This document shows, piece after piece, positions 34,371-42,675 of a DNA stretch of 64,000 nucleotides. The notes beneath the pieces are model-generated. The model did not search any database, was not told where the DNA came from, and worked only from the letters and a program-made list of their open reading frames with translations. Each line of letters opens with the position of its first letter. Position 1 is the first letter of the stretch. A program made the translations under genes and the position numbers. The stretch is from G963669295 sp963669295 (GTDB lineage: Bacteria; Bacteroidota; Bacteroidia; Flavobacteriales_D; CALLUQ01): contig OY769938.1 in NCBI GenBank assembly GCA_963669295.1, positions 5,518,001 to 5,582,000 on the forward strand. Reading direction: 5' to 3'.

Positions 34371-36515
34371 CTACTCCACCAGGGTCATTTCATCAATCAA
34401 ATGACTGGCATCGGCATATTTGTCGATGATGAATAAGGCGTAACGAATGTCTACGCTAATGGTACGTACGTACTGCTTTTCGAAGTAAATGTCGGATACC
34501 ATCGATTCCCAGTTGCCATCAAAAGCGATGCCTACCAGTTCTCCATTGCCATTAATCACAGGGCTTCCAGAGTTCCCTCCGGTAATGTCGGTATCGTGAA
34601 TAAAGCAGGTAGTGAGTTTCCCATCCTTGCCATACTTACCATAGTCTTTCGCTTCAATTAGCTTGCGCAACTTTTCTGGAACATCAAACTCATCGTCGCC
34701 AGGCTTGTACTTGGCCATAATTTCATTGGCATAGGTAAAAGCATTCATCGGTTTCTTTTCCCAATCGCTATAGCTCTTTACAGTACCATAAGTAAGGCGG
34801 AAGGTAGAGTTGGCATCGGGATAAAACTTACGCTTGGCATCCATTTCCATCATGCCTTGTATCAACAGCTTATGGTTTTCGCCTATGGCTTGAGATCGTG
34901 TCATCAAAGCCGGTTGTAAGTCGCTTCTAAAAAAAGCGATCACACTTCCTATGTACTCAATCACAGGGTCTTTCTCCAGCTTTTTGGCTGAAGGGTTGGC
35001 TAAAAACGCCTTCATGCGCGCCTTATCGGTTACCACTGATTTTTTAAATACTTTGGCAGCATACTTCTCGTAGCTCCCTTTGGCTTTGAGGAAGTTTTTC
35101 TTTTCGAAGAAATCGGGTTTGTTGCCTGTTAAATCTTCGTTCAGCATTTGTACCATGGCTGCAAACACTTTTTGGTCTACATGGGCATGGTAATCTTTGA
35201 AGCTATCGTCTAAACCTTCTTTCAATGGATCGATGATGTTTTTCCCATCGTTGCCCATTTCCAGGCTGCGTTGCAACCGCCACAATTGTACTGCTCTACC
35301 AATAAATCCGGGGCCAAAGGCACCAAGATTAATGTAGCTGTTCAGCTTTTCTGTTTCTTTATGCTCTTCTACCGCTTTGGCAATGTCGCTTAAAATGTTG
35401 CCGTATTTTTCTTTGCGCTTCTCATCGGCATTCACCCATTTCATAAAGGCTTCTTCTTCTCCTTTGCGCTTGCCTATTACATCGCTTTTTGCCATGCCTT
35501 TTAGCTGTCCTTTGCTGTACTTGTAGTAGTTGGCCGAAGCAGCGTAATCGCTCGCCAACGAAATTCTAACAGCATCGTCTTTATCCATCTCCTGCTTCAT
35601 CAAATCCAACTTCTTGCCCAATACCTTTACTACAGCAGGAGCAGAAATGTCGGCTGTTTCTTGCAATTCGGCAGCAGTTAAGTAACGCGAAGTGCTTCCA
35701 GGGTACCCCATAATCATGGTGTAATCGCCTTCTTTTAATCCTTTGATGGATACCGGCAGGTGGTGTTTTGGCTTAAACGGCACATTGCTTTCGCTGTATT
35801 CAGCAGGGTTGTTGTCTTTATCGGCATAAATGCGCAACATGGCAAAGTCGCCCGTATGGCGTGGCCACATCCAGTTGTCGGTATCTCCGCCAAATTTCCC
35901 TACCGACGAGGGTGGTGCCCCTACCAGGCGAACATCGTTATACACTTCGTATACAAACAAGTAGTAGGCGTTGCCGTTGAACATTTCTTTTACACGTGCC
36001 CTATACTTTCCTTCTTCCGAAGCTTCTGCTTCAATGGTTTGAAGGGCTTCGCTTGCCGCCATCTCAGCATTTTCACCTCCATTGGCTCGTGCGTCACTAA
36101 TTTTTTTCGTTACATCTTCCATGCGCACTAAAAACGATACGCTTAGTCCGGCAACGGGCAATTCATCGGCAGTTGTAGCTGCCCAAAAACCATCGGTGAG
36201 GTAATCGTTTTCTACCGAACTGTGCGATTGAATGGCATCGAAGGCACAGTGGTGGTTGGTAAACAACAATCCTTTGTTTGATACAATTTCGGCGGTACAA
36301 AAACCACCTAGCTGCACTACTGCATCTTTCAGGCTGGAATTGTTTACACTGTATATCTGTTCGGGAGTAAGGGTACACCCAAGGCGCTGCATATCAGCGT
36401 AGTTGTAATCTTTTAATAAAAGGGGAAGCCACATGCCCTCATCGGGCATTGCCGCAAACAAGGTTGAACTTACGGTAACAAAGGTGGCTACTAATAATGC
36501 TTTGATCTTTTTCAT
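34371..36515 (-). CDS. S46 family dipeptidyl-peptidase (DPP7/DPP11 type)
   Basis: A 714-residue exported serine peptidase that removes N-terminal dipeptides. A signal peptide (MKKIKALLVATFVTVSSTLFA) is followed by the chymotrypsin-like catalytic domain, split by a helical insertion as in all S46 enzymes. The catalytic residues are visible: His89 in LLFTNHHCAFDA, Asp223 in PRHTGDFAMLRIY and Ser649 in TGGNSGSPVINGNGELVG. The residue 18 after the catalytic Ser (in GIAFDGNWE) is Gly, which in the known family goes with DPP7-like broad or hydrophobic specificity rather than the Arg of acidic-specific DPP11. Length is typical. It acts in the periplasm. Confidence 0.95.
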   Translation of the reverse strand: MKKIKALLVATFVTVSSTLFAAMPDEGMWLPLLLKDYNYADMQRLGCTLTPEQIYSVNNSSLKDAVVQLGGFCTAEIVSNKGLLFTNHHCAFDAIQSHSSVENDYLTDGFWAATTADELPVAGLSVSFLVRMEDVTKKISDARANGGENAEMAASEALQTIEAEASEEGKYRARVKEMFNGNAYYLFVYEVYNDVRLVGAPPSSVGKFGGDTDNWMWPRHTGDFAMLRIYADKDNNPAEYSESNVPFKPKHHLPVSIKGLKEGDYTMIMGYPGSTSRYLTAAELQETADISAPAVVKVLGKKLDLMKQEMDKDDAVRISLASDYAASANYYKYSKGQLKGMAKSDVIGKRKGEEEAFMKWVNADEKRKEKYGNILSDIAKAVEEHKETEKLNSYINLGAFGPGFIGRAVQLWRLQRSLEMGNDGKNIIDPLKEGLDDSFKDYHAHVDQKVFAAMVQMLNEDLTGNKPDFFEKKNFLKAKGSYEKYAAKVFKKSVVTDKARMKAFLANPSAKKLEKDPVIEYIGSVIAFFRSDLQPALMTRSQAIGENHKLLIQGMMEMDAKRKFYPDANSTFRLTYGTVKSYSDWEKKPMNAFTYANEIMAKYKPGDDEFDVPEKLRKLIEAKDYGKYGKDGKLTTCFIHDTDITGGNSGSPVINGNGELVGIAFDGNWESMVSDIYFEKQYVRTISVDIRYALFIIDKYADASHLIDEMTLVE

Positions 36516-36711
36516 TTGCAGGTGTTATTATTGGAGGTGCGAATTTACTAAGACTTTTTTAATCGCCCTAGAAAGATGTGATGAGGGGCATGGGAGCGGG
36601 ATGAGTGCAAGTGGTAAGTATGTAGGAGTGAGAGTGAGGGGAATGCTCCAATAGCCATCAGGGTGCCTGCGCAGGAGTATGGAAACAAGGGTAATGTTGA
36701 TAATGAGTGAT

Positions 36712-36748
36712 GTCATTGCGAGCCCCGCTGAAAGCGGGGAGAAGCAAG
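36712..36748 (+). repeat. REP-like GTCATTGCGAG palindromic element
   Basis: Starts GTCATTGCGAG and ends GAGAAGCAAG, with a CCCCGCT-GAA-AGCGGGG hairpin in the centre (36723-36739). GTCATTGCGAG hairpins of this kind are widespread intergenic repeats in several bacterial groups (from memory). Only one copy is in this window. Confidence 0.75.
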
Positions 36749-37040
36749 TCCCTGAATAACTTTGTTGTTGATCAAAGGGGAACCTTCGCAGGAAAGTGAG
36801 TAGTGAGGAGGTATGGGCGTTTCCCCAACGCCTCCTAACGTCGGGTCGGGATCGGGCTGTTCGCTATTATCCTTCCTCCACCCTATGGCCCTTGATAAGG
36901 AGTTGTTGCGGCTCCGTTGTCGCCCCATCAACACCACAAGGGCTTGCATAGCGTGCAGCAAGGGATAGCCGCTGCCATCCCTAACGCAAAAGGGAAAACA
37001 GTACGTAAAGTACCATAAGCACATTCGAAATAAGCAATAA

Positions 37041-37060
37041 ACTCCTGCCTGCGCAGGAGT
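37041..37060. repeat. ACTCCTGC-CTGC-GCAGGAGT palindrome, with a half copy at 36663-36676
   Basis: Arms ACTCCTGC (37041-37048) and GCAGGAGT (37053-37060). The 14-mer GCCTGCGCAGGAGT also occurs at 36664-36677, where the left arm has decayed. Probably a small dispersed palindromic repeat. Confidence 0.7.
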
Positions 37061-37110
37061 GTGAGTAAAGGAAAAAATAAGGAGTAGTAGCCTCTCGCAA
37101 AGGATAGCTC

Positions 37111-37467
37111 AACCAATGCATCGAATGCGCCAATCAATGCAAAGAATTCCCAAACCAATGCATTGAATGTGTTAACCGATGCAAAAGAATTACCAAAACC
37201 TTATAAAGAATGTTCAAATCTTTATAAAGAATTCCCAAAACCTTATAAAGAATGCCCAAATCTTTATAAAGAATTGCCAAAACCTTGTAAAGAATGCCCA
37301 AATCTTTATAAAGAATTGCCAAAACCTTGTAAAGAATGCCCAAATCTTTATAAAGAATTGCCAAAACCTTGTAAAGAATGCCCGAACCTTTATAAAGAAT
37401 CACTAAAACCTTATAAAGAATGCCCGAATCTTTATAAAGAATGACCAAAACCTTATAAAGAATTGCT
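37111..37467 (+). repeat. Minisatellite: 17 tandem units of exactly 21 bp
   Basis: 357 bp dividing evenly into 17 units of 21 bp, with no unit-length change. The first four units are diverged (AACCAATGCATCGAATGCGCC type). The remaining 13 alternate between AAAACCTT(A/G)TAAAGAATGCCC and AAATCTTTATAAAGAATTGCC types, giving a 42-bp higher-order period. Because 21 is a multiple of 3, reading frames stay open on both strands and give a 14-residue peptide repeat around KECPNLYKELPKPC. There is no signal peptide or ribosome site, and the three-frame openness argues against coding. It is not a CRISPR: no unique spacers exist. Confidence 0.93.
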
Positions 37468-37750
37468 CATTCCAAGTCATTTTTTGAGCAATTTCAGTCG
37501 GTTTTTGTGGTGTTAGTTGAAAACCGGAGGAGAATTTAGTCAACGATGGCCTACCAGTTACCCATGTACCGTTTCATTCTTGCCATAGTGTTGAATGATT
37601 TCGGCTTTGTAAGCCAAAACTCTTGTTGACGCCATCCCCTCAAGATCATAACTTACTGAAAATCAACCCAGAAAACAACAAAAAAATCAAAAACACCGTA
37701 ACAACACGGTCTTTAATTCGTAAAATAAATTACACCAATCCCTTTAACCC
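37468..37750. other. Spacer containing the miaE remnant
   Basis: 283 bp between the minisatellite and the lipoprotein gene. It holds the decayed miaE 3' end (37558-37630) and a small hairpin ACCGT-AACAAC-ACGGT (37695-37710) about 40 bp before the lipoprotein start. No other gene is seen. Confidence 0.55.
37558..37630 (-). pseudogene. Decayed copy of the 3' end of miaE
   Basis: Bases 37560-37605 are identical to 38681-38726, the last 46 bases of miaE, and similarity continues with a few substitutions and one deleted base to about 37627. In frame it reads AEIIQHYGKNETVHG and a stop (TAA here, TAG in the real gene), exactly the MiaE C-terminus. The deletion breaks the frame upstream. It has the same orientation as miaE and lies beyond the lipoprotein gene, so it flanks that gene as a direct repeat with offset 1121. 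Confidence 0.88.
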
Positions 37751-38494
37751 ATGTATCTACCTAAGCAATTCACTCCAGTAGTGCTCGGAATCATCGCCTT
37801 GATGTTTTCGATCACCTCCTGCTCTAGCGACAAAGTTGTTAGTGAGGGCATTATTCAAAAAAGAAAGTACAACAAAGGGTTTTACCTCAATATTAGAGGG
37901 AACCACCACCACCCTGCCCCAAAAGTTGCTGCCCGTAAAGCAATTCCACAAAAAGAAATTGACCCGATACACATTAGGCAGTTAGACAATAGCGAACCCT
38001 ATACCGCCAGTATAGGTATCCCTACAACCGCCGTTCCTATTCCTGCCCATCAAGTTCAAGCAGGCTCCGCGTCAACAATACCAATTGCTGTACAAGTTAC
38101 GCCAGGTAAAGTAGCTGTTGATGATGTTCCTCAGCCAACTGCCGTTCGCTCGAATCAGGAGGAAAACACCCATAAACAGCTTCCAGTACACTGGGCCGCC
38201 ATCACATCATTTGCCGTAGGTCTTGGTGGTCTTTTATTTGGACTAATTGCCCTTAAGCTTGCACCTACGTTAACCATCACGTATAGCGTGTTGGGTATTG
38301 CAAGTGGAGTGGGTGCACTGGCCATGATATTGGGCATAATTGCCCTAAAAAACTTGCAGCATTACCCCGATGCATTCCGGGGAGAAAACTATGCCACAGC
38401 AGGCATTGCTATGGGAGCTGTAACAATTCTTGGGGTACTATATGTTTTATTGGCCATCAAAGTTATTTTAGGCTTCGCTAAAGTATTTTCGTAA
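37751..38494 (+). CDS. Lipoprotein with two or three C-terminal membrane helices (DUF4190-like)
   Basis: A 247-residue protein. A lipoprotein signal (PVVLGIIALMFSITSC, Cys24) is followed by SEGIIQKRKYNKGFYLN, a basic stretch that I recognise from many Bacteroidota lipoprotein genes, then a Pro/Val-rich linker. From about residue 145 three hydrophobic segments follow (AITSFAVGLGGLLFGLIAL, SVLGIASGVGALAMILGIIAL, TAGIAMGAVTILGVLYVLLAI), of DUF4190 type. Function unknown. It is flanked by intact miaE on the right and a copy of the miaE 3' end on the left, so it looks like an inserted cargo gene. Confidence 0.82.
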   Translation: MYLPKQFTPVVLGIIALMFSITSCSSDKVVSEGIIQKRKYNKGFYLNIRGNHHHPAPKVAARKAIPQKEIDPIHIRQLDNSEPYTASIGIPTTAVPIPAHQVQAGSASTIPIAVQVTPGKVAVDDVPQPTAVRSNQEENTHKQLPVHWAAITSFAVGLGGLLFGLIALKLAPTLTITYSVLGIASGVGALAMILGIIALKNLQHYPDAFRGENYATAGIAMGAVTILGVLYVLLAIKVILGFAKVFS

Positions 38495-38678
38495 AGTACT
38501 CATAAATAAATGGCTGTTCTTTTAGCAGAGTTCAACGCATTGTTGCGAACAAATAATGCACCTCTGTTCAAAGAAAAATGCTGCTCCCGGTTGGCAGGTA
38601 AAGCATTGATTTGTTTTCAAAGAAATGTTGTGCAATGGGTAAGTTATGGAATGGAATACGATAATTACATGCTCAATA

Positions 38679-39263
38679 CTACCCATGTACCGTTTCATTC
38701 TTGCCATAGTGTTGAATGATTTCGGCCTCGTAATCTAAAAACTCCTGCCAGCGCTGGTTTACATCTACGCCTTTGCCCAGTTCGCGAGCAAAAGAAATGA
38801 AGGTTTTGTAGTGGCCGGCTTCACTAATCATCAATTCGTGGTAAAACCCACGTAAATCTTCGTCGTTGATTTCTTGCGATAGCAGCCGAAAACGTTCGCA
38901 GCTGCGGGCTTCAATCATGGCAGCAAACAAGAGTCGATCTACCAAAATTTGCTCATAGCTCCCTCCTCTTTTGATGTACGCCATTAAATCGTGTACATAC
39001 GGATCTTTGCGTTCGCGCCCCAGCGTATACCCACGCTCCACAATTTTTTCGTGCACCATACCGAAGTGTTCTATCTCTTCCTGCACAATCTTCGTCATTT
39101 CACGTACCAACTCGGTATGCTCGGGGTATTTTACCATCAACGAAATAGCGTTAGAAGCGGCTTTTTGCTCGCACCACGCATGATCGGTCAGGATCTCTTC
39201 GATGTTCTTTTCAACAATGTTTACCCACCGGGGGTCGGTAGGAAGCTTTAAACCCAGCATCAT
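38679..39263 (-). CDS. miaE: tRNA-(ms2io6A)-hydroxylase-like diiron protein (MiaE)
   Basis: A 194-residue ferritin-like diiron monooxygenase that hydroxylates the isopentenyl group of ms2i6A37 in tRNA. The metal ligands are visible in IVQEEIEHFGMVHEKI (ExxH pair), MIEARSCERF and MISEAGHYKTF (second ExxH), plus the N-terminal WCEQKAASNA. The opening LGLKLPTDPRWVNIVEKNIEEIL is typical. Length matches the family. The last 46 bases recur at 37560-37605 beyond the neighbouring lipoprotein gene. With the QTMAN-like enzyme this gives two tRNA anticodon-loop modifiers in the window. Confidence 0.94.
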   Translation of the reverse strand: MMLGLKLPTDPRWVNIVEKNIEEILTDHAWCEQKAASNAISLMVKYPEHTELVREMTKIVQEEIEHFGMVHEKIVERGYTLGRERKDPYVHDLMAYIKRGGSYEQILVDRLLFAAMIEARSCERFRLLSQEINDEDLRGFYHELMISEAGHYKTFISFARELGKGVDVNQRWQEFLDYEAEIIQHYGKNETVHG

Positions 39264-39390
39264 TCAAGGCGTTTCGTTCAACTATCAACAGCTACGAAAT
39301 TAACAATTGTTGATAAATATTGCACGGTTGTTCCCTTTTATTCCTCACGAAAAAGGCTATTTTTAGTGCCCCAATAAAAAAACCGAGCTT

Positions 39391-40506
39391 ATGTTAAAAT
39401 CCCTACGTTACCAGCAACTCCTATTGCTGTTCGCAGCACTTGTACTGGCCAATGCCGGTTGGGCGCAAGGCGAAGACGAGCTGACTGAAAAGGAAAAAGC
39501 CTTTCGCGATTCCATCAATGCCGTGAATGCCAGCAGCCAAATGACGGCCGAATCGCAAGAGGCCTATAATGCTGGCATACAATTGTACGAGCAAAAGAAA
39601 TATGCCGACGCCATTAAGAAATTCGATAAATCCATTGAGTTGAGCCCCGAATTTATGGAGGCCTACTATAACCGGGGCATGGCCTACATGGGTAAAAAGG
39701 ATTACAAAGGCGCCTATGCCAACTTTAGCATGCTTATTGAAACTGATGAAACCCATGCTAAGGCCTGGTTACAACGTGCCGAAGCAGCGAAGGGCATGAA
39801 AGATTACGACGGTGCCATTGCCGATTACAAAAAGCTCATTAGCATCGACCCTAAAAATGCCACAGCCCACTACAACCTCGGAGGCATTCAATTTTTACGC
39901 GAAGACTACACCGGTGCCGAAGCCAGCTTTACCAAAGCCATTGGCATTAAAGCCGATTACGCCTATGCTTACAACGACCGGGGCAGCTGCCACCGCAAAC
40001 GCGAAAACTGGGATGCTGCCATTCGCGACTACGAAAAGGCCGCCCAACTCGACGGAAAGCTTGCCTTTGTGCACAACAACATTGGCAGTACCAAAAAACG
40101 TAAGGGCGATACCGTGGGTGCCATTGCGGCCTATACCAAGGCCATCAGTGTAAAATCCGACTTTTACCTGGCCTACAACAACCGTGGAGCATTGCTCATG
40201 GAATTGGGGCGTTTAGAAGAAGCCATTAAAGATTTTGACAAAGCCATTCAGCTCAACAGCAAATATGCTGCTGCCTACAGCAACCGTGGTGGTGCCAAGC
40301 ACAAAAAGAAAGACTATAAAGGAGCCATTGCCGACTGCGACAAAGCCATTCAACTCAACCCCAACTATGCCAGTGCTTACGTAAACAGGGGCATTGCCAA
40401 AGAAATGAACCGCGACCTTGAAGGAGCCTGTGCCGACTGGCTCAAAGCACGCGAATTGGGCTCAGTACAAGGAAAAAGATATTCAAACAACAACTGTAAC
40501 TTTTAA
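39391..40506 (+). CDS. Exported TPR-repeat protein
   Basis: A 371-residue protein with a signal peptide (LLLLFAALVLANAGWAQG) and about eight tandem TPR motifs from residue 60 to the end. Clear examples are AYYNRGMAYMGKKDYKGAYA, AYNDRGSCHRKRENWDAAIR, AYNNRGALLMELGRLEEAIK and AYSNRGGAKHKKKDYKGAIA. It is probably periplasmic and acts as a protein-interaction scaffold. Only 11 bp separate it from the PorE-like OmpA gene, so the two are co-transcribed and may work together at the outer membrane. A TATTTTTA box lies at 39358-39365. Confidence 0.9.
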   Translation: MLKSLRYQQLLLLFAALVLANAGWAQGEDELTEKEKAFRDSINAVNASSQMTAESQEAYNAGIQLYEQKKYADAIKKFDKSIELSPEFMEAYYNRGMAYMGKKDYKGAYANFSMLIETDETHAKAWLQRAEAAKGMKDYDGAIADYKKLISIDPKNATAHYNLGGIQFLREDYTGAEASFTKAIGIKADYAYAYNDRGSCHRKRENWDAAIRDYEKAAQLDGKLAFVHNNIGSTKKRKGDTVGAIAAYTKAISVKSDFYLAYNNRGALLMELGRLEEAIKDFDKAIQLNSKYAAAYSNRGGAKHKKKDYKGAIADCDKAIQLNPNYASAYVNRGIAKEMNRDLEGACADWLKARELGSVQGKRYSNNNCNF

Positions 40507-40517
40507 TCCACAGCATC

Positions 40518-42605
40518 ATGAAAAACCTTACGTTAAGCATTGTTGCCCTGATGATTGTGGCCAGTGCCGGATATGCTCAAAATGTTGAGTTCAAATCTTC
40601 TAACTTTAAAGACAAAAAAGAAGAATTTAAAAAAGCTTTTACCAGCTACCAGGCTGGTGATGCCCCGAGGGCAGCAGGAAACACTGCCATTTTGGAAACC
40701 AAAAGTCCCGACAACAATTTCCGCAAAGCACTGTTTCATTACGAAAAAGCGTATGCCTTTAACCCCAACAGTGCTAAGCTCAACTACAAAATGGGGAACT
40801 GCTACTTGTACACCAACCAAAAGTACAAAGCCTACGAACACCTCGACAAAGCCATTAAGCTCGACCCTAAAAGCTTAGACGATGAGTTTTACTTTTACTA
40901 CGGGCAGGCATGCATGTTGCATGGCGACTTTAAAAAGGCCATCGACCAATTCAAAAAATACGAAGCTGCCGCCAGCAAAAGCCGCATTGAACAACGCAGC
41001 AAGTTTTTGAAAAAGTATAAGAAAGACTGTGCCGGTGCCAAGGCCATCATCGAAAAGCCCGAACGAGTATGGGTAGATAACCTTGAGTCCATCAATTCTG
41101 CTCAAGACGAATACGGCCCATGCATCTCTACCGATGGAGAAACACTGATTTTCACCTCCAACAGAAAAAACAGCCATGCTGCCGATGAAATTGGGGAGTA
41201 CGACAGCGACATGTACACCTCTACCTTTGCTAACAAAAAATGGTCGGCCCCAAAAAACATGAGCTCTGTAAATACCGATGGCGATGAAACCTCTTCTGCC
41301 CTATCGTACGACGGACAAAAGATGTTGCTCTTTAAAGAAGACGCCAATGGCAATGCCGACTTGTACCAAAGCATTTTGGAAGGATTGGACTGGCAAAAGC
41401 CCGCTTCCCTCTCCAAAGTTATCAATACCGATTACGACCAAACCTATGCCGCCTACAACTTTAACGATGTAAAAGTATACTACATCACCGATCAACGCGG
41501 TGGCGGAGGAAAGGCAGGCATGGACATCTTCTTTAGCGGCAACATGGATCGCGAAAACAACTACTGGGGCAAAGGACAAACTGCCGGCATGAATATCAAT
41601 ACCAAGTTTAACGAAGGCTCGGTATACCTCCACCCCGATGGAGAAACCATGTATTTCTGCTCTGAAGGACACAACTCATTAGGAGGATACGACATCTTTG
41701 TATCCACCAAGTACCAGGGGCAATGGCAAAAACCCAAAAACCTTGGTTACCCCATTAACACCCCATACGACGACTTTTTCTTTGCCGCCACAGCCAACGG
41801 CAAATACGCTTACATTGCTTCGAACCGCGAAGGAGGCAAAGGAGGATTGGACCTTTACCGCGTTACTTTTTGGGGGCCAGAAAAGCCTGTAATTGGCGAT
41901 ACAGAAGATTACCTATTGGCTAGCATTGCGGAACCCATTCAAGACACCTACATCGAAAAAGAAGTGAAGGTGGAAAAGAAAAGCTTAACGGTATTTAAGG
42001 GCAAGGTAATTGACGCCATTTCGCGCAAGCCACTGGCCGCCGAAATCGACATTACCGATAACGGTAAAGGCGAAGTCATCTCTACGGTAAAGTCGAACAC
42101 TGCCACCGGTAAATTCTTGCTATCGCTCCCTGCCGGGGTCAACTATGGCATTACCGTTAAAAAAGAAGGTTACCTCTTTCATTCCGAAAACTTCGACCTG
42201 CCCGCTGCCAGCGAATTCAACATGGTAAACAAAGATGTGGAATTGAAAAACATTGCCATTGGTAGCAAGATTGCCCTGCGCAACGTGTTTTTCGAAACCG
42301 GCAAATCCGACATCAAGCCCGACTCGCACTCTGAGTTGGCCCGACTCATTCAATTGCTGAAAGATGTGCCCGGATTAAAAATCGAACTATCGGGACATAC
42401 CGATAATAAAGGATCGGAAAAACTGAACAAAACATTGTCGCAATCGCGTGCCCAGGCTGTGGTAGACTACCTCACAAAAAAAGGCATTAGTGCTTCGCGA
42501 CTTACCGCCAAAGGATATGGCTCTTCGCAACCGGTGGCCGACAATAAAACGGCCGATGGAAGGCAACAAAACAGGAGAACGGAGTTTATGATTACCGGAA
42601 ACTAA
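40518..42605 (+). CDS. PorE-like outer-membrane protein: TPR, PD40 propeller, carboxypeptidase-regulatory-like and OmpA domains
   Basis: A 695-residue protein with a signal peptide (TLSIVALMIVASAGYAQ). TPR motifs occupy about residues 25-170. A PD40/WD40-like propeller follows at about 190-460 (CISTDGETLIFTSNRKN, LHPDGETMYFCSEGHNSLGG, YAYIASNREGGKGGLDLY). A carboxypeptidase-regulatory-like fold lies at about 490-575 (FKGKVIDAISRKPLAAEI), and an OmpA peptidoglycan-binding domain at about 588-695 (VFFETGKSDIKPDS, SGHTDNKGSEKLN, RRTEFMI). This domain order is that of PorE of the type IX secretion system. PorE is a lipoprotein, whereas this signal looks like type I, so it may be a paralogue. Confidence 0.88.
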   Translation: MKNLTLSIVALMIVASAGYAQNVEFKSSNFKDKKEEFKKAFTSYQAGDAPRAAGNTAILETKSPDNNFRKALFHYEKAYAFNPNSAKLNYKMGNCYLYTNQKYKAYEHLDKAIKLDPKSLDDEFYFYYGQACMLHGDFKKAIDQFKKYEAAASKSRIEQRSKFLKKYKKDCAGAKAIIEKPERVWVDNLESINSAQDEYGPCISTDGETLIFTSNRKNSHAADEIGEYDSDMYTSTFANKKWSAPKNMSSVNTDGDETSSALSYDGQKMLLFKEDANGNADLYQSILEGLDWQKPASLSKVINTDYDQTYAAYNFNDVKVYYITDQRGGGGKAGMDIFFSGNMDRENNYWGKGQTAGMNINTKFNEGSVYLHPDGETMYFCSEGHNSLGGYDIFVSTKYQGQWQKPKNLGYPINTPYDDFFFAATANGKYAYIASNREGGKGGLDLYRVTFWGPEKPVIGDTEDYLLASIAEPIQDTYIEKEVKVEKKSLTVFKGKVIDAISRKPLAAEIDITDNGKGEVISTVKSNTATGKFLLSLPAGVNYGITVKKEGYLFHSENFDLPAASEFNMVNKDVELKNIAIGSKIALRNVFFETGKSDIKPDSHSELARLIQLLKDVPGLKIELSGHTDNKGSEKLNKTLSQSRAQAVVDYLTKKGISASRLTAKGYGSSQPVADNKTADGRQQNRRTEFMITGN

Positions 42606-42648
42606 CTCCCTTAACCACCAGTTGCTCAAGTCCCACATCACCTTGTAC

Positions 42649-42675
42649 GTCATCCTGAACTTGTTTCAGAATCTA
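42649..42675 (+). repeat. Dispersed palindrome TCCTGAACTTGTTTCAGAA
   Basis: Begins CGTCATCCTGAACTTG and continues TTTCAGAATCT. The reverse complement differs by a single base in the core from the inner part of the terminators at 32938-32963 and 34312-34337, so this family has three copies in the window. Confidence 0.82.

Larger units (their letters stand above)
36516..37110. other. Gene-free repeat-rich island
   Basis: About 600 bp with no credible gene. It contains several palindromic elements (listed separately) and a stretch at about 36810-36985 (GGGCGTTTCCCC, then TCGGGCTGTTCGCTAT, then GGGAT...ATCCC) of the kind I remember as a dispersed intergenic repeat in Bacteroidota genomes. Reading frames across it on the minus strand are Cys/Arg-rich and change frame repeatedly, typical of spurious frames over structured repeats. 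A related but shorter stretch is near 42766-42850. Confidence 0.6.

Noticed and set aside
36713..37158. Overlapping minus-strand frames rich in Cys, Arg and Pro
   Set aside because: They lie over palindromic repeat sequence and shift frame; typical spurious frames on structured intergenic repeats.
37163..37444. 93-codon frame reading KECPNLYKELPKPC repeats
   Set aside because: It is produced by the 21-bp array; other frames on both strands are equally open, and there is no signal peptide, start context or flanking conserved sequence.
37111..37467. Possible CRISPR array
   Set aside because: Units are contiguous 21-mers without unique spacers, and no cas genes are present.
38510..38719. 69-codon plus-strand frame overlapping the end of miaE
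   Set aside because: Overlaps the conserved MiaE C-terminus, no motif and no ribosome site.
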